From Thysanoteuthis rhombus (taxonomy: Eukaryota; Mollusca; Cephalopoda; Oegopsida; Thysanoteuthidae), in NCBI GenBank assembly GCA_963457665.1, contig OY735222.1, positions 41,727,398 through 41,791,397 on the forward strand: a DNA stretch of 64,000 nucleotides, written 5' to 3'. The translations under genes were made by a program, and so were the position numbers. Below the pieces are notes generated by a model. The model had not been told where the DNA came from, did no database searches, and was given only the letters and a program-made list of their open reading frames with translations. Positions 11,476 through 22,735 of this stretch are shown here, piece by piece. Every line of letters begins with the position of its first letter. The stretch's first letter is position 1.

Positions 11476-12587
11476 TTTTTCATTTATTTATCGTCGACTA
11501 TTGAGTTTTGACTTTATTTTGGTACCTAACAACAATGACGGGTGATGGAAAACGAGTGACATCACGCATGAATAACAATGACACAGTGACGAATTCACTC
11601 CCACTTCTAAAGCCCAACTCAGGTCGACCTGCTGGGCTAGATTTTGCACATCCCATTTACAGGAACCACAAATAAAGAAGTCGAAACGGAACACGTATTT
11701 TTTGAATGATATTGTACGGAGGATTGAATTCCGTTTCGTTCAATTTTTTTGAATTTTGATGGAGCAAAATAGATCAAACCCTTGGGGCAACAAAACTTGT
11801 TCACCATAAGTTCTTTCACCCCCTACAATCATTTAATTTTTGTCATACTTCAAAACTGGAATTGATTTTATATATTGTTGGTGGTGATTCGTATTTTCCC
11901 TCAGAATGCAGGCTTTTCTTTCTCTAATCGTGTTATTCATCTCCGCAACATTCTTATCTTCTCAAGTCACACACACACGGATTTCTATTCCGTTTGTCCT
12001 CACAGAGATGAACTTCGAGAAAGAGTTTTTTTTAAATTTTTCCTTCGTACATTTTCTTTTTTTTTCCCTACCTTTTGTTATTCCGTTTTTTTTTCTCTTC
12101 TTCTCTATATCACTCCATTTATGATATTGGCCAATCGATTGTACATCCACCATATTCTAGTTGCGATCTGAATAATTAATTGTGACTTTTTTTTTCACTT
12201 TTGAAGTTCTTTTAAACGCTTCGTAGATTCTTATGAATGCTGGACCAGCCTGCAGCCTCCCCCAGTCCCTGCCGTCATTTGAATCAAGCGAGCGACGTGC
12301 CCCCCTCTCCATTGGCCGATCGTGTTTTGCAAGCTTAATAATTTATACAATGTGATGGTTAGTCCCTTACAATTAATGTAGAAGCATTGGAATCACAGCT
12401 AGTACGTCACTTTTCTCTGTCTGAGTCTCACACTCATACGTATATGAATTGAAGGCTTATGCTACAGAATAGCTATTTGAAAGATACTCATACAAGTCAT
12501 TGACAGTGAGTTCATTTCACAATGTGTGTACAAGATGATAGACATATGCCTAAATCCATCACGGGGATCATAAGAATAAATAAGAAA

Positions 12588-12830
12588 TTAAAAAAATGAA
12601 TGAATAAAGAGTGAAAAAAGAATGAAAGTCGGAGAAGGAAGTTGAAGAAGAGAAAAATCGTGGAAAGAAAGAAAGACAGGAAGAAAGAAAGAAAAAAGAA
12701 TGAAAGAATGAAAGAAAGAAAGAAAATGAGAAGGTTAAGTAAAAATGATTATGAAAGAGAAAAGTGGTGGCGGAGAAGAAAAAAAAAGAAAGAAAGACAG
12801 AGATATAAAAAGAAAGAGATTATGGAATAA
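12588..12830. repeat. purine-strand tract (GAAA-rich)
   Basis: Plus strand rich in GAAA, AAAG and GAAG. The 62-codon Lys/Arg frame is compositional. The bias is opposite to the tracts at 5-11 kb. Confidence 0.85.
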
Positions 12831-12879
12831 GAATTAGAATTCCATGGGAAATCATAAATCATAACCAGCTCTATACGCT

Positions 12880-13085
12880 ATGTTGGGATGATCAATGAAA
12901 ATTTGGAGAAAAAAATGGTGATCAATGAATTAAGCACTGTCGTCTTTGGTTGGACTGTAATAATTAAAAGGGTCGGAATTTTCGAAAAACAAGCGGGTAC
13001 AAACTAGTGACCAATTTAGCATGAGCTTATATTGCATATTGGAACCCCCCCCATAAAAACCCATTTTGGATGACCATTTTTAAAA
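12880..13085 (-). repeat. dispersed repeat family B, copy 2 (inverted)
   Basis: On the minus strand it reads the family phrases 'caatatgcaatataagct', 'aaattggtcactagtttgt' and a 'tgatcacc...tttt' end. It matches inverted copies at 26.4 and 63.7 kb. Confidence 0.65.
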
Positions 13086-13224
13086 AACAAAACAAAAAAT
13101 ATTTTCCCACTCATTGAGAAGAGTGTGCAAAATTCAAATATAGTTAGATAAAGAGGTATAAGTGTCAAAACACATGAATTACCTGAACCCAGCAACAGTG
13201 ATTAAACCGGTCTGTTGTGTGTAG

Positions 13225-13700
13225 AAAACCGAAAGGAGAAGAATGAAGAGTAGGGGAAAGAGAATGACAATCTGAAAGAAGAGGAAGCAGACTAAAGAAG
13301 GAAATAGATGCAGGAGTGGGAGAATTAGATAAAGAAGGATGAAAGGAATGACCAGAGAAAAAGAAGAAACGGGTGAGGAGAACAAGAATCAGGAGAACGA
13401 GGATGGATATAAGCAGACATGTGAAAAGAAAAAGAAAAAGAAGAAGAAGAAGAAGTAGAAGAAGAATAAATTGTAAAAGAGGGAAGAAAAGGGCTATTAG
13501 AAGGGGGTTAGGTGGGTAACAGATATGAAAAAGCGAATTAGAAAGGGGACAACTAGGGCGAGGATAGAGAAAAAGAAAGATGAAAGAGAAAATGAAGAAA
13601 AACACGTAAAAAGGTTGAGAATATACGGGAAAATGCGTGTGAAAAGGAGGAAGTGAATGAATCAAAATAAAGTAAATGAGTGTGGACAGAAGGAGAATGA
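13225..13700. repeat. purine-strand tract
   Basis: Plus strand A/G-biased with short GAAGAA runs. The 200-codon minus-strand frame starting at 13767 is Leu/Phe/Ser-rich low complexity with no domain and is not called as a gene. Confidence 0.8.
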
Positions 13701-14017
13701 GAAAACAAATAAATATCCGTACCTCGCATAGTTGAATCACCGTAGCCCACACGTGTACCAGGATCAATTATCTAAAAAAACATGTCTGAAATCACCTAAA
13801 AGAGTACATCTTTCATGTGAAATTGTCTAAAAAATACCAGTACAAGATTTAGGTTAATAATGACTTACCAAAAAACACTTTTTAAACAAGAAAACAAAAG
13901 AAAACGTTATCAGGTGGTGCCTTGTGGTATACTTATGCATATTTTCAAGATAGAAGCACCCCCGATGTGAGCATGAATGCCTGGACACACATAAACACAC
14001 GAGCAGAGAGAGAAGAT

Positions 14018-14085
14018 CTGTAGCCCACTTGGCTGGTAAGACGGGACTCATTTGTGGAGCCACGGTGATTCAATTGCGATGGGGA
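14018..14085 (+). repeat. tRNA-like SINE head fragment
   Basis: 'gtagcccacttggctggtaa' resembles a tRNA A-box region and 'ggtgattcaattgcg' a B box, spaced about 35 bases apart. A related phrase 'gttgaatcaccgtagccc' occurs inverted at 13730. No cloverleaf is convincing, so this is a SINE relic rather than a functional tRNA. Confidence 0.45.
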
Positions 14086-14109
14086 TACGGGGTGTACTTC
14101 TATAATCAT

Positions 14110-14110
14110 C

Positions 14111-14207
<97 letters not shown>
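14110..14207. repeat. (GAT)n-(AAT)n array
   Basis: About ten GAT triplets run into about twenty AAT triplets. GAT is also the tail motif of the local RTE elements, so this could have grown from a lost RTE tail. The poly-Asp/Asn and poly-Ile frames are artefacts. Confidence 0.95.
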
Positions 14208-14209
<2 letters not shown>

Positions 14210-14369
14210 GAAAAAAAAAATTTCTCCAATGGTCAAACCCATTTTGGAGTTGCCGGCTGTGGGCTGTGAATCTGCAGCATAAGTTGTTAAATTTTATTTC
14301 AAACCAATATTAAACCGCAATTTAGTGGCCAATGAACAGGTTCGTTAATCATAACCACACTAGGAAAAC

Positions 14370-14545
14370 GATTCATTGAATTCTAAATTCGCAACCTTTA
14401 TATTCTGTCAACAACTATGAATGGAAAATTCTGTTTATGAACATCACATTCGGATAGAACTCCTGAAGAAGGCCGTTGAATACTTCGGTCGAAATATCGT
14501 GTAAACAACACAAGCAAGGTGGAGGAACGATTCTATACAGCTAAC
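14370..14545 (+). repeat. repeat family D, copy 1, with hammerhead-like core
   Basis: Aligns with 15185-15330 ('attctaaattcg', 'aactttatatt', 'catcacattc', 'aggccgt', 'atcgtgt', 'aacaacacaa'). Inside, CTGAAGA (14463-14469) is followed by GGCCG/CGGTC able to pair as a stem, then GAAA (14491-14494). Flanking ACTC and GTGT pair at three of four positions. This is the hammerhead ribozyme core order CUGANGA-stem-GAAA. One extra A lies between CTGAAGA and the stem, a departure from the consensus. Confidence 0.55.
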
Positions 14546-15184
14546 TTGATGTGACCCAGCTCGATGTGGACGACTCGATACTGGGGCGAGTCGATGCACC
14601 ATTTACACACTCATCAAATGAGAATTAAAGAATGATTATTAATAAAAGAATATAGAGTTGGCGGTGAAATTAATTCATTTATAATCATAGCCTATTCCTC
14701 GTAAAAATTCCAGAGGGGGTTATTCCTCAACCTTTAGTCTGCTGCTAGATTTCTCCATGTTGTATGCCTGTATGCATGACAACATGTTCGTAAAAAAACG
14801 TACAAAACCTTCCCTAAATAGATGAGTCTTGTGTCATTTGTGAGTAGAGGGATTGGCGAAAAATATGCGATAAACTTTATATGAAATAACTGTATAGAAC
14901 AGCAGATATAACCATTTTAAAATTTTGTTCAAAATTGTTTACGCGTAAATCTTTTGTACAATGGCCTAGGGTTTTCGAATGGGGCAAGATTTCGAAGACA
15001 AATCTAACACCATTTATATAGTTTACATAAATATTTTTTATATATCTAGATTTCTCTTTAGTCTTTCTTCTCTCTGTTGTTTCGATGTTTGTGTAATGAC
15101 GATCGATATTTCATGAGGTTCGTGCTTTTTACGACAAAGTTCTCGCCGGTTTGTTTTCACATCGAGTCGTACTCAACCCTTTGA

Positions 15185-15330
15185 AAAGGAATCTTTAAAT
15201 TCTAAATTCGACAACTTTATATTTTGTTTACCACCATCACATTCAGACTGTACCCTGGAGGAGGCCGTAGACTGGATCGGTCAAAACATCGTGTCAACAA
15301 CACAAATAGCAGGAAGGAGTTGAATCGTTC
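15185..15330 (+). repeat. repeat family D, copy 2, degraded core
   Basis: Direct-repeat partner of 14370-14545 about 800 bases upstream. The core is mutated: CTGGAGG in place of CTGANGA at 15255-15261, and AAAA in place of GAAA. The downstream 'atcgtgtcaacaacacaa' is retained. Any ribozyme activity should be lost. Confidence 0.6.
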
Positions 15331-15339
15331 GAAAAAAAA

Positions 15340-16080
15340 ACTCTTTGAATGTTGATGACACTTTTCAAAACAATACACAGTAACTCTATTTGTTGTTTTT
15401 GCACAATAGAAATGGTTTTTTTTCATCAATTCTTCAAATAGATATCTTTTCATTGATTTTCTCTTGATCTTTTTTTAAGAACGTTAATTCAAAAATTATG
15501 AACGAACAAATACTTTTCATCTATCATTATATAATTCATATTATAGAAATTATATTAAAAATACATTCTATTTCTTGAATTCTTCTTCCTTCAATAACAT
15601 TCTGCATAACAATTCAAGATATATCTGCTCCACTGCTCAAGTACACGATTTTCAGTATATCGGACTGAACATGGTCTCCCTGTTCATGGTGGATTATCAA
15701 CGCGACACAATTCTCGAAAACGTGCAAACAAACCACGGGTTAAGGATTCAGATGGAGGTATCCACACTTTCGAATAACAAGAATATGCTCTCCGGATAAA
15801 CGGTAGGGGTATTCAAAGTAGAATTCTATTATTGTAGTTCGCAGCTCAGTTGTGTATTTTTCCATGATGAATTCCAAAAGTTTCCTTCATATATCTGAGA
15901 AGATTAAAACAATTGGTACTCGCCGTCACAGTCAATAATTGATCAACTGTAATGACAAAATTTGAAGCTGTGTAAAGAAATCGAAGATTGAATTTTGTCA
16001 AAATAAATTCTTCTTAAGGCATTACTGGCGTTTTCAACTCGAAATAAATCAGAGTAAAACCATCGAGAAACATTTTGATT
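15340..16080. other. no recognisable feature
   Basis: Ordinary AT-rich sequence. A 74-codon frame at 15575-15799 lacks low complexity but also any domain I know. Its length is expected by chance. Confidence 0.5.
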
Positions 16081-16084
16081 CTGG

Positions 16085-16315
16085 ACAACGTAGATGATAT
16101 CAATAAACCCGTCAAAATAATGCCCCCAAAAGTCAAAGAAACCTTTCTTCTAAACATCTAAAAAAAAAACAACAATATTTAAAGAAGAGGTCTAGTGGAG
16201 TACTGATGCCAATTTTCAAGTCTCTAGACGAAACGGTATGGCCAGGAGCGCTGGAACATACATAAACATGCAAATATACGTATCCAAAAAAAGAAGAGAA
16301 CCGTTTGCCATCTGG
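16085..16315 (-). repeat. dispersed repeat family C, copy 3 (inverted)
   Basis: The minus strand carries 'ccataccgtttcgtctagag', 'gacttgaaaattggcatcag' and 'gacgggtttattgatatcat', in the order seen at 18.2 and 37.6 kb. Confidence 0.65.
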
Positions 16316-16924
16316 CATCGGCTGTTCAATTAAAATAGAAAAGTCGTGATTGTTTTAAAGCCCTTCTCAAATTTTGCTCCACTCTGTACTATTGTAGATC
16401 ACATGCAAGTAAAATCCTCACAAATATAATGGCTAAGCCGGTAACAATAACGTCGGGGAACGTTGTTCTTCTCGTGTATTTAGAGATCGAACATGTGCAT
16501 TGATTATCGAAGAATGATGTCTTATAGACTCGGCCGACGCCTGGAGCTAAAACAGACAAACTCCTCCAAATTACTGATTGACACAATCACCTTTAATTTA
16601 TCCCTTAATTACTCCATCCTTGTCTCCCTCAACCCCAACCTGTGGGTCCTTTCACTCTTCTCCTTCCATAGACATTTCTCTGTAGAGTGCCTTCTTCGTC
16701 CACCCTTTAATCCTACTCTTACTATTCCTTCGTAAAGAAATAAAAACATTCTCTTCTCTTTGTACTCGTAATCACTCTCCTTTGTATTTCTTAGATTCCT
16801 CTAAGATCAAAAATGGAGATGAGGACGATAGAAATAAGAATAAGAGAAGAACGGGTACATGAATTTTAAACTAAAGACCATACTTATTTTTACCAGAATT
16901 TCTTCGATAGCCGAATAGATAAAA

Positions 16925-17035
16925 TTATATTGCATCGTGTTTTGAATTGTAAAAATTTACTGTGTTCTGTATCTAAATTGCAAAAATTGTACTGCCTCCT
17001 ATTTTTAAGTACAAAATTATACCGAATTCTGTAGT
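16925..17035. repeat. ~33-bp minisatellite, cluster 1
   Basis: Three to four imperfect units of the form 'tactgtgttctgta' plus 'ctaaattgcaaaaatt', about 30-33 bases each. The same unit recurs at 17878-17999. Confidence 0.6.
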
Positions 17036-17167
17036 TCCTTTCCGGTGATTCAATTTTATGAACGGTTGTGCGTTAAGCGAGCCACCCTTCGGCATAAAGA
17101 TTCGTGAGTTCTCTTATCTGAAAGCTATTCTTTATTGCAATCCACACTGTTGATTTATTAACTCACT

Positions 17168-17245
17168 GTTGGAAAGGGGAACCCAACCTGGGTTTAGTTG
17201 CGCTAAAAAGCAGCAACTATTCTGATGGAGGCAGGGAGGTCAGTT
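17168..17245 (+). repeat. dispersed repeat family F, copy 1
   Basis: 'gggtttagttgcgctaaaaa' and 'gcagcaact' match 35885-35960 and part of 60572-60645. Unknown class. Confidence 0.5.
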
Positions 17246-17877
17246 ATTGTAAAAGATGAAGCCCATTTAGCTATGCACAATGTACTTTATTTGACCAAAA
17301 TCCACCCATTAAATCAACAGTTTGAAGTTACAATTTTTGCAAAATAATTAGAAATTGATGTAATGTAATCTAGCTTCAGAAGTGATGCTTGAAACATTAC
17401 ATTTCAATGCAACTGTTCAAATAACTACGTGAGTTTTATCTATCATCGATTATTTCACTCATGAAATTTTAATTCCGTTGCGCAGTTTAGTAAAATACTC
17501 AGGAGGCAGAAGCGTAACCTAAGGTAATTAAGAAGCATAGGGAATTCAGATGAAAAAAATTCCATAACATGAGGGGCTGAACAGACCGAGATGTCTGTGT
17601 GGACCACTTGCATGTTATGCAATGAGGCGATCTTCGCTTGTTAAAACCTTCGTCAATATAGTATTTTCTATACTTTAAAACTTAAAAAAAGCACCAATCA
17701 ACGAAGAATTGATCAAGAAACGAATTATGATCATTTAATATTCGAAAAAGGTTTCACGGAAAGAAAATCTCGATTGATTTCAATGACATGGTAGCGATCT
17801 GGTTATTTTTCAATCATGCTTCTCACGTAACTGACCTCCCTTATGATGGTAAATAGTAACAATAAGAATACTTATGA

Positions 17878-17999
17878 TATACTGAATTCTGTTTCTAAAT
17901 TGCCAAAATTGTACTGCATTTTTATTTCGTGTTTTCTGTATTTCAATTTGCAAAACTTATACTGTGCTCTGTTTCTTAGTTTGCAAAACTTATACAGCG
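17878..17999. repeat. ~33-bp minisatellite, cluster 2
   Basis: Three units, each starting TACTG and ending in TTGCAAAA-like sequence, clearly the same unit as at 16925-17035. It is followed by a possible tRNA-like fragment with 'gagttcagtccctgcg' at about 18041. Confidence 0.6.
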
Positions 18000-18184
18000 T
18001 TACGTCTTCTTGAATGAGCATCTACCTACCTGGTAGCTGGGAGTTCAGTCCCTGCGCTACACAGGGAAACGGGTAATCGGGTTCAGTGGTGAGAACATAA
18101 ACGCGACCTCACACAGCTGAACCTATGGGGAGAATGAGCTAATACAAGATGTTCTATAGCATTGAGAGCAAAATGAGAACAATT

Positions 18185-18610
18185 GATCAAACGGAGCTAT
18201 CAAAGGTGGCACATGATTCTCTTCCCTTTATATGTTAGTGTGCTTGTGTGTTTATATTTCCTAGCGCGTCTGGCAATACCGATTTGTCTACGGACTTGAA
18301 AATCGGCATATGTACTCAGTTAAACCCCTTCCAAAAATGAGTCTTTAGATGTTTGGAAAAAAGCTTTTTTGACCATTTGGATGGCTCATTTTGACGGGAT
18401 TATTGATAACATCTAGAAATAAATATTTACATGTTTCTAAATGTATCTTTACTCCATTTTAGATATTTTTACAGTGATGTCATAGATATAATCTATTCTG
18501 ACCATATTTATTCTAGAATTTACATTGCATGGCTTCAGATTTCGACGCCCTATTCGAGCATTCTGTCCTCAAATTCACGTCCTTCAGACAAGCTCCTGTA
18601 GTTGAACTGA
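18185..18610 (+). repeat. dispersed repeat family C, copy 4
   Basis: Has 'gacttgaaaatcggcata', 'gacgggattattgataacat', 'gtgatgtcatagatataatc', 'gaccatatttattctag' and 'gatttcgacgccctattcga'. The 74-codon frame beginning at 18529 lies partly in this repeat and is not treated as a gene. Confidence 0.65.
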
Positions 18611-18619
18611 TGCCAGACG

Positions 18620-19320
18620 TATCACTTTCCACTAGACTACATCAGCGAGACCGAGAGATTGTTTCTAACGACTGGAGATCCCAGGATCGACATACACTTT
18701 TGCTAGGGATGTGTTCTAGAGAGGACACTCCAGTATTGATCCATTCTCTGTAGAGACAGAACAGAGGCCATTCATTTATCTGTTAAGCGTTTAACGACTT
18801 TAACTAAAACTGTGGCAGATGATGAAGCTTAATGGTTATTAGTATTACTACAATGACTAGATATCAGTCGTTTACAGTCAGTGGATTGATTATGTAACAC
18901 ACCTCCCTTTTGGATTCGCGCCTTGTCTTCATTTTGTTCTCCGCAAAATTCCCTGACCAATACCTGCTTTGCACCGATGCTATTGAATATTCTGGTAATC
19001 TCCATTGCTTTTTTCCCATCCCTGCACAAGTCAACGAAAAAAAAAGAAGAAAAAAAGATTGAGCTAAAAGTGTTTAATACTTGGTAAATATATTGGCCGT
19101 GAAATGTTGACTGCGAGAAGAGATTCTGGTCTAAGCAAATATTAGGAGATTGGTTTTATTTCTTTCACTTTATGCTTTATCTGACTCTCCTTAGCAATTT
19201 ATTCTTCCCATTCCAACAGCACTGACACCTGGGTGATGTTATCTTCTTATCACGGTTGTGAAAGAAAGTTTTCTCGCGTTTCTTCCGTCTATTCTCGTTT
19301 ATTTCTCATGTCGTTGTTTT
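18620..19320. other. no recognisable feature
   Basis: Mixed-composition DNA without a supported gene, RNA or repeat. Confidence 0.5.
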
Positions 19321-19324
19321 TTCA

Positions 19325-19970
19325 CTCTTCTTTTCTCACTCTCGGTGAAGGAAAAAGACGAAGAGAACTGTAAGAGGATGAGGAGAATGAAAGAAGAGAG
19401 AGGGCGATAAGAACTACCTAAGAGGAAGAGAAAGGGAGGGGAGAGAAGACTGCAGACGAGAAGGAAGAGAACTAGGAGGAGAGAAAAAAAGAAGGAACAA
19501 GTGAACTAGAAGAAGAAAGAGGAGGGGGTAAATAATGATAAATAAAAAAAAAGGAATAGAAGGATAAGGTTATGAATTAAAAGAGGAAAGAGGAAAAAGA
19601 AAATAACATCTTGTTAAACAAAAAGAAAGAGAAGTCGAAAGGGAACGAAGAAAAGAAAGGAGTGGGGAAGGAAGGGAATGAGAACTACAGTATATAGAGG
19701 GAGAGGTTGGTGGACGGGATGAATGGGGAGAAGAAAGAAAAAGTAAAGGAGGGAGTGATTGAAAACCTGGATATGAATGAAGAAAAAGGGGAAAAAAGTT
19801 GGTGGACGAAAAGGAGGAGAGGTAGAAAGAGAAGGGAAAGGAGGGGAGAAAGATTACTAGAAGAAAGAAAAGGGTGAAGGGGATGAATGAGGACTACGAG
19901 AAAGAAGACGGGGGGGAAGATGAATGAGAACTTGGAGAAAACTCGGTGGACGAAAAAAAAAGGAAGAGTA

Positions 19971-20017
<47 letters not shown>

Positions 20018-20216
20018 AAGAGGAAAAAGAAAAGGAAATCTTGACAAAAAAGTAGAAAGAGATGGAGGAGGAGGAGGGGGACAAAGTACTGGGGTAAAGG
20101 ACGAGAGCCCCTTGGTTGACGAAAAGAAGGAGCAGGAGAGGCGGATAGAGGAAGAAAGGGTGGTTGAATGAGAACTTAAAGAAAACTTGGCAGACGAAAA
20201 GAAAGGGGTGGAACAC

Positions 20217-20263
<47 letters not shown>

Positions 20264-20705
20264 GACTGAGAGAGAGAGACAGGGAGAGAAGGTGGAAAGG
20301 AGCTCGAAGAAGAAAGACAAAAAGAGGAGGAAAACTTGGTGAACGAAAAGGAGAATAAAGAAGAGAAGGAGGAAAATGGGAAGAGGAGGAGACTTTGAAC
20401 AAAGGGAAGAAAGAGAAAAAGAAAGAAAAATACTTGGTGAACGAAAAGGAAGTGAAGGAAGAAGAAAAAAGACGGAGAGGAGAAGGAAGAGACTTCGAAT
20501 TAAAGGAAGAAAGAGAAAAATAAGATAAAATTGGTGAACAGAAGGAAGAAATAATAAAAGACATACGGAAAAGAGGGGGAGGCGGAGACTGAGAACTGAA
20601 GGGGAAAAAAAAGGAGAATAAAAAAAACTTGGTGAATATCAAGAAGGAGACGCAGGAAGAGAAGAAGGAAAAGTCGGAAGAAGAAGGAGGAAGAGAATGA
20701 GATTT
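19325..20705. repeat. 1.4-kb purine-strand tract with (GA)n and (GACA)n
   Basis: The plus strand is A/G-rich for about 1.4 kb, with a pure (GA)n at about 19976-20012 and (GACA)n at about 20229-20264. Internal segments repeat loosely: 'aaaacttggtgaacg', 'gaaaaggag' and 'gatgaatgagaact' recur several times, so the tract looks like diverged tandem copies of a longer purine unit. Minus-strand frames of 211 and 293 codons are Ser/Phe/Leu/Pro artefacts. Confidence 0.9.
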
Positions 20706-21224
20706 AAAGTCAGTCAACGATGCACTTCGATCTCCCACTGTCCTATCCTACTCTCCCCCATTCCCATCAACACCCCCAGCAATTCGTCTTGATCTTGAAC
20801 ATTAATCAAGCATTTAAAACAAGACAGATTTGATATGTACATTACAATTTCCGGAATAACCCTCGTAGCGATTCCACCGCTACCAACGACAACCTTTCTA
20901 TGCACAAGATATCCCGACAAACACCCCTCCCACCTGATCCCCGCTTGGGCATGGGGCCCAAAAAGAAAAGGGGAGTAGAGATGTGTAGGGTTCGATTGTT
21001 GGCTCGCTGTGCAGTCACCATTTAGTGATTATCTACAAATCAGCTTTAAATGACTTCTATGAAGAATTGACTTCTCATGAGTAACTTTAATTCCAAAATG
21101 GCGTGCGCGTGCGCAGATGCATGCACAAACCTGGCGAGTGAATAGCCACTCACTATAAATTGACGTGTGATAATTAATCGTCGATTAGTCATTAAAAGGC
21201 TGTACATAGGACCAGCAGCCTATT

Positions 21225-21330
21225 ACGGCGGCCCAGTGGATGATTGCTCGCCTACGGTTCAGTTGACCGTGGTTCAATCTACCGCTGAGTCATACCAGAG
21301 ACTTTTAAAATGGTACTCAATGTATATTTA
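21225..21330 (+). repeat. tRNA-like head of composite SINE
   Basis: A-box-like 'cggcccagtgg' near 21228 and B-box-like 'ggttcaatct' at 21271-21280, about 40 bases apart, as in a tRNA. Related heads are at 6.5 kb and, inverted, at 37.97-38.04 kb. The connecting phrase 'atggtactcaatgtat' at about 21309-21325 also sits directly upstream of the 5S part of the 37.5-kb copy, showing the two modules travel together. Confidence 0.65.
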
Positions 21331-21387
21331 TTAAGCACAAGGACAGGACAGGGGTTGAACGACCTCTCCCTTTGGGTTAGGGGTAAC

Positions 21388-21555
21388 AACCAAATCACTT
21401 TCTCGTAAGATCACCGAAGTTGAACTTTGTCCAGACGGGTCAGCAACTAGATGGGTGCCAATTTGCCGTAAGCTGAACAAAGCTCTGGGTAGACGGAAGG
21501 GGATCATACCTAACAAATGCCTGTCTGCACCTGACCTTGCGTCATTATCAATGTG
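21388..21555 (+). repeat. 5S-rRNA-derived SINE, copy 1
   Basis: 'ctcgtaagatcaccgaagtt' and 'cagcaactagatgggtgcc' align in order and spacing with the central and 3' parts of 5S rRNA, including the region of the internal promoter. The tail 'gccgtaagctgaacaaagct' and 'tgtctgcacctgaccttgcg' matches the other copies. Too diverged to be a working 5S gene. The layout is that of SINE3-type elements. Confidence 0.75.
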
Positions 21556-22374
21556 GGAAAACAGCTATATATTTACACACGTATACGAAACCAACGTTTA
21601 TTCAAGTGATCAGTGATCTGCAAGACACATGTGAAGGGTCTGGGAAAGGAAAAAATATCTTGAAATATATATAGTTTTTGAAAACTTGTGATTTTTTTAC
21701 TTTAATGGTAATGCCCGTTCAAAAGACGCATGTTTGGACCGAATTTATAACTATCATAAACATTTTTTTCCGTTCATGCGGCTTCGAAGTATTCAGGTTA
21801 CTCATCTCCAATGTTGTCAACTTCTCGAGAACCGCTGATCCCAGAAACTCGACATCCTGTGTGTTGACTAATATATCTGGCGAACTTAAACTTCATACAA
21901 TAAACAGTAGTCATGAAATCGCAGTGTACGTACACACACACAAACACACAAACACACACACACGCACACACTCAGAGAAAAAGACAGACCAACAGATTAT
22001 TTCTTAATCAACATGAAAATTATATAGAGGCCTACATAATTCTCCTGAAAAAAATCAAGTTGTCCCAGAAGCAAGGGATGGAGAGTGTCTCTGTATTGAA
22101 TGATATCCATTTTGGACAAAAACAATTTCACCTTTGTCAGTATAGATATTAACTCGACTTGGTCTAGCCGAGGATGACAACAGTAATTCACCCAGTCACT
22201 CACAAAACTAGCAATAAACTGTAAAACTTGCCGGCAAACTATTGCTTTACGGCTGTCACTCAATTTATTTACAACGTTAAGTGACAGCAAACAGCAAAGG
22301 TCTAATTCATTACTGTGGAGAGCAGTCGGCAATATTGGCGAACAACCATGTTGAAAGAGTTGCCTGAATTATAA

Positions 22375-22735
22375 ACCATTCCTGCAAAAATACCAATATA
22401 TGTTTCTGCGAGACTGGCTGGTTGATTCGTTGGGTAGCTATATATTTATCACTCGTGAAGGCCACACCGATGGAGCTAGACTGCTGAAATTTGAACATTT
22501 ACTCCCTATTATGCCAACAAAAGGAATATTTGATTTTTTAAAAAGCCCTCCGCCCTATATTTTTCTTTTATGGGGGCAATTTGCAACGTGATATATGCTA
22601 ATATGGTACCTTAGTTTGTGTCTGTTGGCATTCATACTTGTTTTTCCTTTAATTCAGACTTTATTTAGATATCACTGCCCAACGAGAGAAGTAGTTTATT
22701 CATTGATCACCCCTTTTTTTCAATTTTTCTCGTCT
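22375..22735 (+). repeat. dispersed repeat family B, copy 3
   Basis: 'ggccacaccgatggagctag', 'atttgaacatttactcccta', 'cttagtttgtgtctgttggc', 'atcactgcccaacgagag' and 'cattgatcacccctttttt', all in family order. Confidence 0.7.

Noticed and set aside
13165..13767. 200-codon minus-strand frame, could look like a membrane protein
   Set aside because: Hydrophobicity comes from CTT/TTC/TTT codons of a purine-strand tract; no defined helices or motif.
14018..14085. Functional tRNA gene
   Set aside because: Only A- and B-box resemblance; no acceptor or anticodon stem can be drawn.
16925..17999. LTR retrotransposon with repeats as LTRs
   Set aside because: Flanking repeats are short minisatellite clusters; no TG...CA ends, primer-binding site or polyprotein.
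19685..20738. 211- and 293-codon minus-strand frames
   Set aside because: Complement of the purine tract; no domains, and both frames overlap through the same repeats.
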